A stretch of DNA of 64,000 nt from Thalassomonas actiniarum (GTDB taxonomy: Bacteria; Pseudomonadota; Gammaproteobacteria; Enterobacterales; Alteromonadaceae): NCBI RefSeq assembly GCF_000948975.2, contig NZ_CP059735.1, positions 2,604,001 through 2,668,000 on the forward strand. The letters run 5' to 3'. Below are positions 63,343 through 64,000 of the stretch, piece after piece. Below the pieces are notes generated by a model. The model did no database searches, had not been told where the DNA came from, and worked only from the letters and a program-made list of their open reading frames with translations. The translations under genes and the position numbers were made by a program. Every line of letters starts with the position of its first letter. Position 1 is the first letter of the stretch.

Positions 63343-64000
63343 ATGAAATTCTTTGCACGTCTGGCGGCGCTGCTCGCTGCCTTTGCAACCCCGTCACTTT
63401 GGGCACAGGTTAATGATGCCTATACCTATGCTAACTATGATCAGGTAAAAATTAAGCATGTTTACTTAGATCTTGCGGTCGACTTTGATGAAAAATCACT
63501 CAAAGGTTTTGCCGAATTATCTTTGAACTGGTTAAGCGACAGTGTTCAACCTATCTACTTAGATACCCGGGACTTAGTGATCCACAAGGTTCAGGCGCAG
63601 AAGGCAAACGGCCAGTGGCGTAAAGTCAGTTTTCAACTGGCAGAGCGTGATGATGTCCTGGGCTCCAAGCTTACCGTTAAGCCGGGCTTTAAAGCGGAAA
63701 AATTAAGGGTTTATTACAACTCCACCGAGAAGGCCTCTGGTTTGCAATGGCTGACGCCACAGCAAACGGCAGGCAAGAAAAAGCCGTTTATGTTCAGTCA
63801 GAACCAGGCCATTCATGCCCGCTCCTGGATCCCTATTCAGGATACCCCGAGTGTCCGGGTAACCTATACCGCCAGAATTAAAACCGACAGCGATGTGCTG
63901 GCGGTAATGAGCGCCAATAATACCCCGGATACAGCAAGAGATGGCGACTATTTCTTCTCTATGCCGCAAGCCATTCCCCCTTACCTGATTGCCATTGGCG
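63343..64000 (+). CDS. M1-family aminopeptidase (LTA4-hydrolase-like), 5' end only
   Basis: The frame runs off the right edge; 219 codons are visible. It begins with a signal peptide ([20 protein letters not shown], cleavage near AQ). The N-terminal beta domain of M1 peptidases follows: [72 protein letters not shown]. The GLQWL and [12 protein letters not shown] segments are typical of the leukotriene-A4-hydrolase subgroup. The GAMEN and HExxH motifs lie beyond the window. Exported form suggests periplasmic peptide use. Confidence 0.9.
   Translation, partial: MKFFARLAALLAAFATPSLWAQVNDAYTYANYDQVKIKHVYLDLAVDFDEKSLKGFAELSLNWLSDSVQPIYLDTRDLVIHKVQAQKANGQWRKVSFQLAERDDVLGSKLTVKPGFKAEKLRVYYNSTEKASGLQWLTPQQTAGKKKPFMFSQNQAIHARSWIPIQDTPSVRVTYTARIKTDSDVLAVMSANNTPDTARDGDYFFSMPQAIPPYLIAIG

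Noticed and set aside
1-64000. tRNA, rRNA, CRISPR array, integrase and insertion-sequence genes
   Set aside because: Looked for in all gaps; no cloverleaf, regular spaced repeats or transposase/integrase signature was seen, so the T6SS region has no visible attachment site.

Overview
The window looks like chromosome of a marine, polarly flagellated gammaproteobacterium, most likely of the Alteromonadales (a Colwellia/Thalassomonas-like lineage). This is inferred from family content and gene order, not from a marker-gene search. The supporting signs are the fadR/nhaB/dsbB neighbourhood, the ycgB-yeaH-yeaG block, the sodB/grxD/peroxiredoxin/rnt/motY block (MotY belongs to sodium-driven polar flagella), PsrA, TonB uptake and a moderate GC content. 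I saw no tRNA, rRNA, CRISPR array or intact insertion sequence.

Layout. 1-451: 3' end of an EAL-domain gene. 593-6267: a ThDP-dependent acetolactate-synthase-like enzyme, a TonB-dependent receptor and two overlapping citrate-synthase-fold genes whose usual catalytic residues look replaced. 6264-8785 (minus): an ABC-type periplasmic binding protein with a hybrid-free sensor histidine kinase. 9325-about 41777: a complete type VI secretion system (T6SS). It begins with the phosphorylation module (PpkA-type kinase, FHA protein), continues with tssJKLM, tagF and pppA, and then carries tssA-tssB-tssC, a second TssC-type gene, tagJ, tssE, tssF, tssG and tssH, the same order as the Rhizobium imp locus (impA-H). 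It ends with hcp, vgrG, a cargo region, a PAAR protein and two accessory genes. 41939-50988: housekeeping and envelope genes (rimO, a retropepsin-like protease, an M2 peptidase, psrA, nagZ, an SLC13-type carrier, dsbB). 51164-64000: nhaB, fadR, ycgB-yeaH-yeaG, sodB, grxD, a 2-Cys peroxiredoxin, rnt, motY and the start of an M1 aminopeptidase.

How the parts work together. The T6SS genes encode every core component: membrane complex JLM, baseplate EFGK, cap/assembly protein A, sheath BC, ATPase H, tube Hcp, spike VgrG/PAAR. They also encode the kinase/phosphatase/FHA/TagF switch that controls firing after translation. The region behind vgrG is the least ordinary part. The apparent effector gene is split by an in-frame TGA. 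The gene behind it appears frameshifted near its 3' end. A small gene at the end of the cluster is cut by an in-frame TAA. Between tssF and tssG a 131-bp duplication/insertion has created a 44-codon ORF joined to both neighbours by ATGA overlaps. Two fatty-acid regulators (PsrA with a matching operator, and FadR) lie about 6 kb apart.

Candidate new systems are (i) the TonB receptor / ThDP enzyme / double pseudo-citrate-synthase locus at 593-6267 and (ii) the T6SS cargo module at 36458-41777, including a thiolase-fold protein without a visible active-site cysteine.
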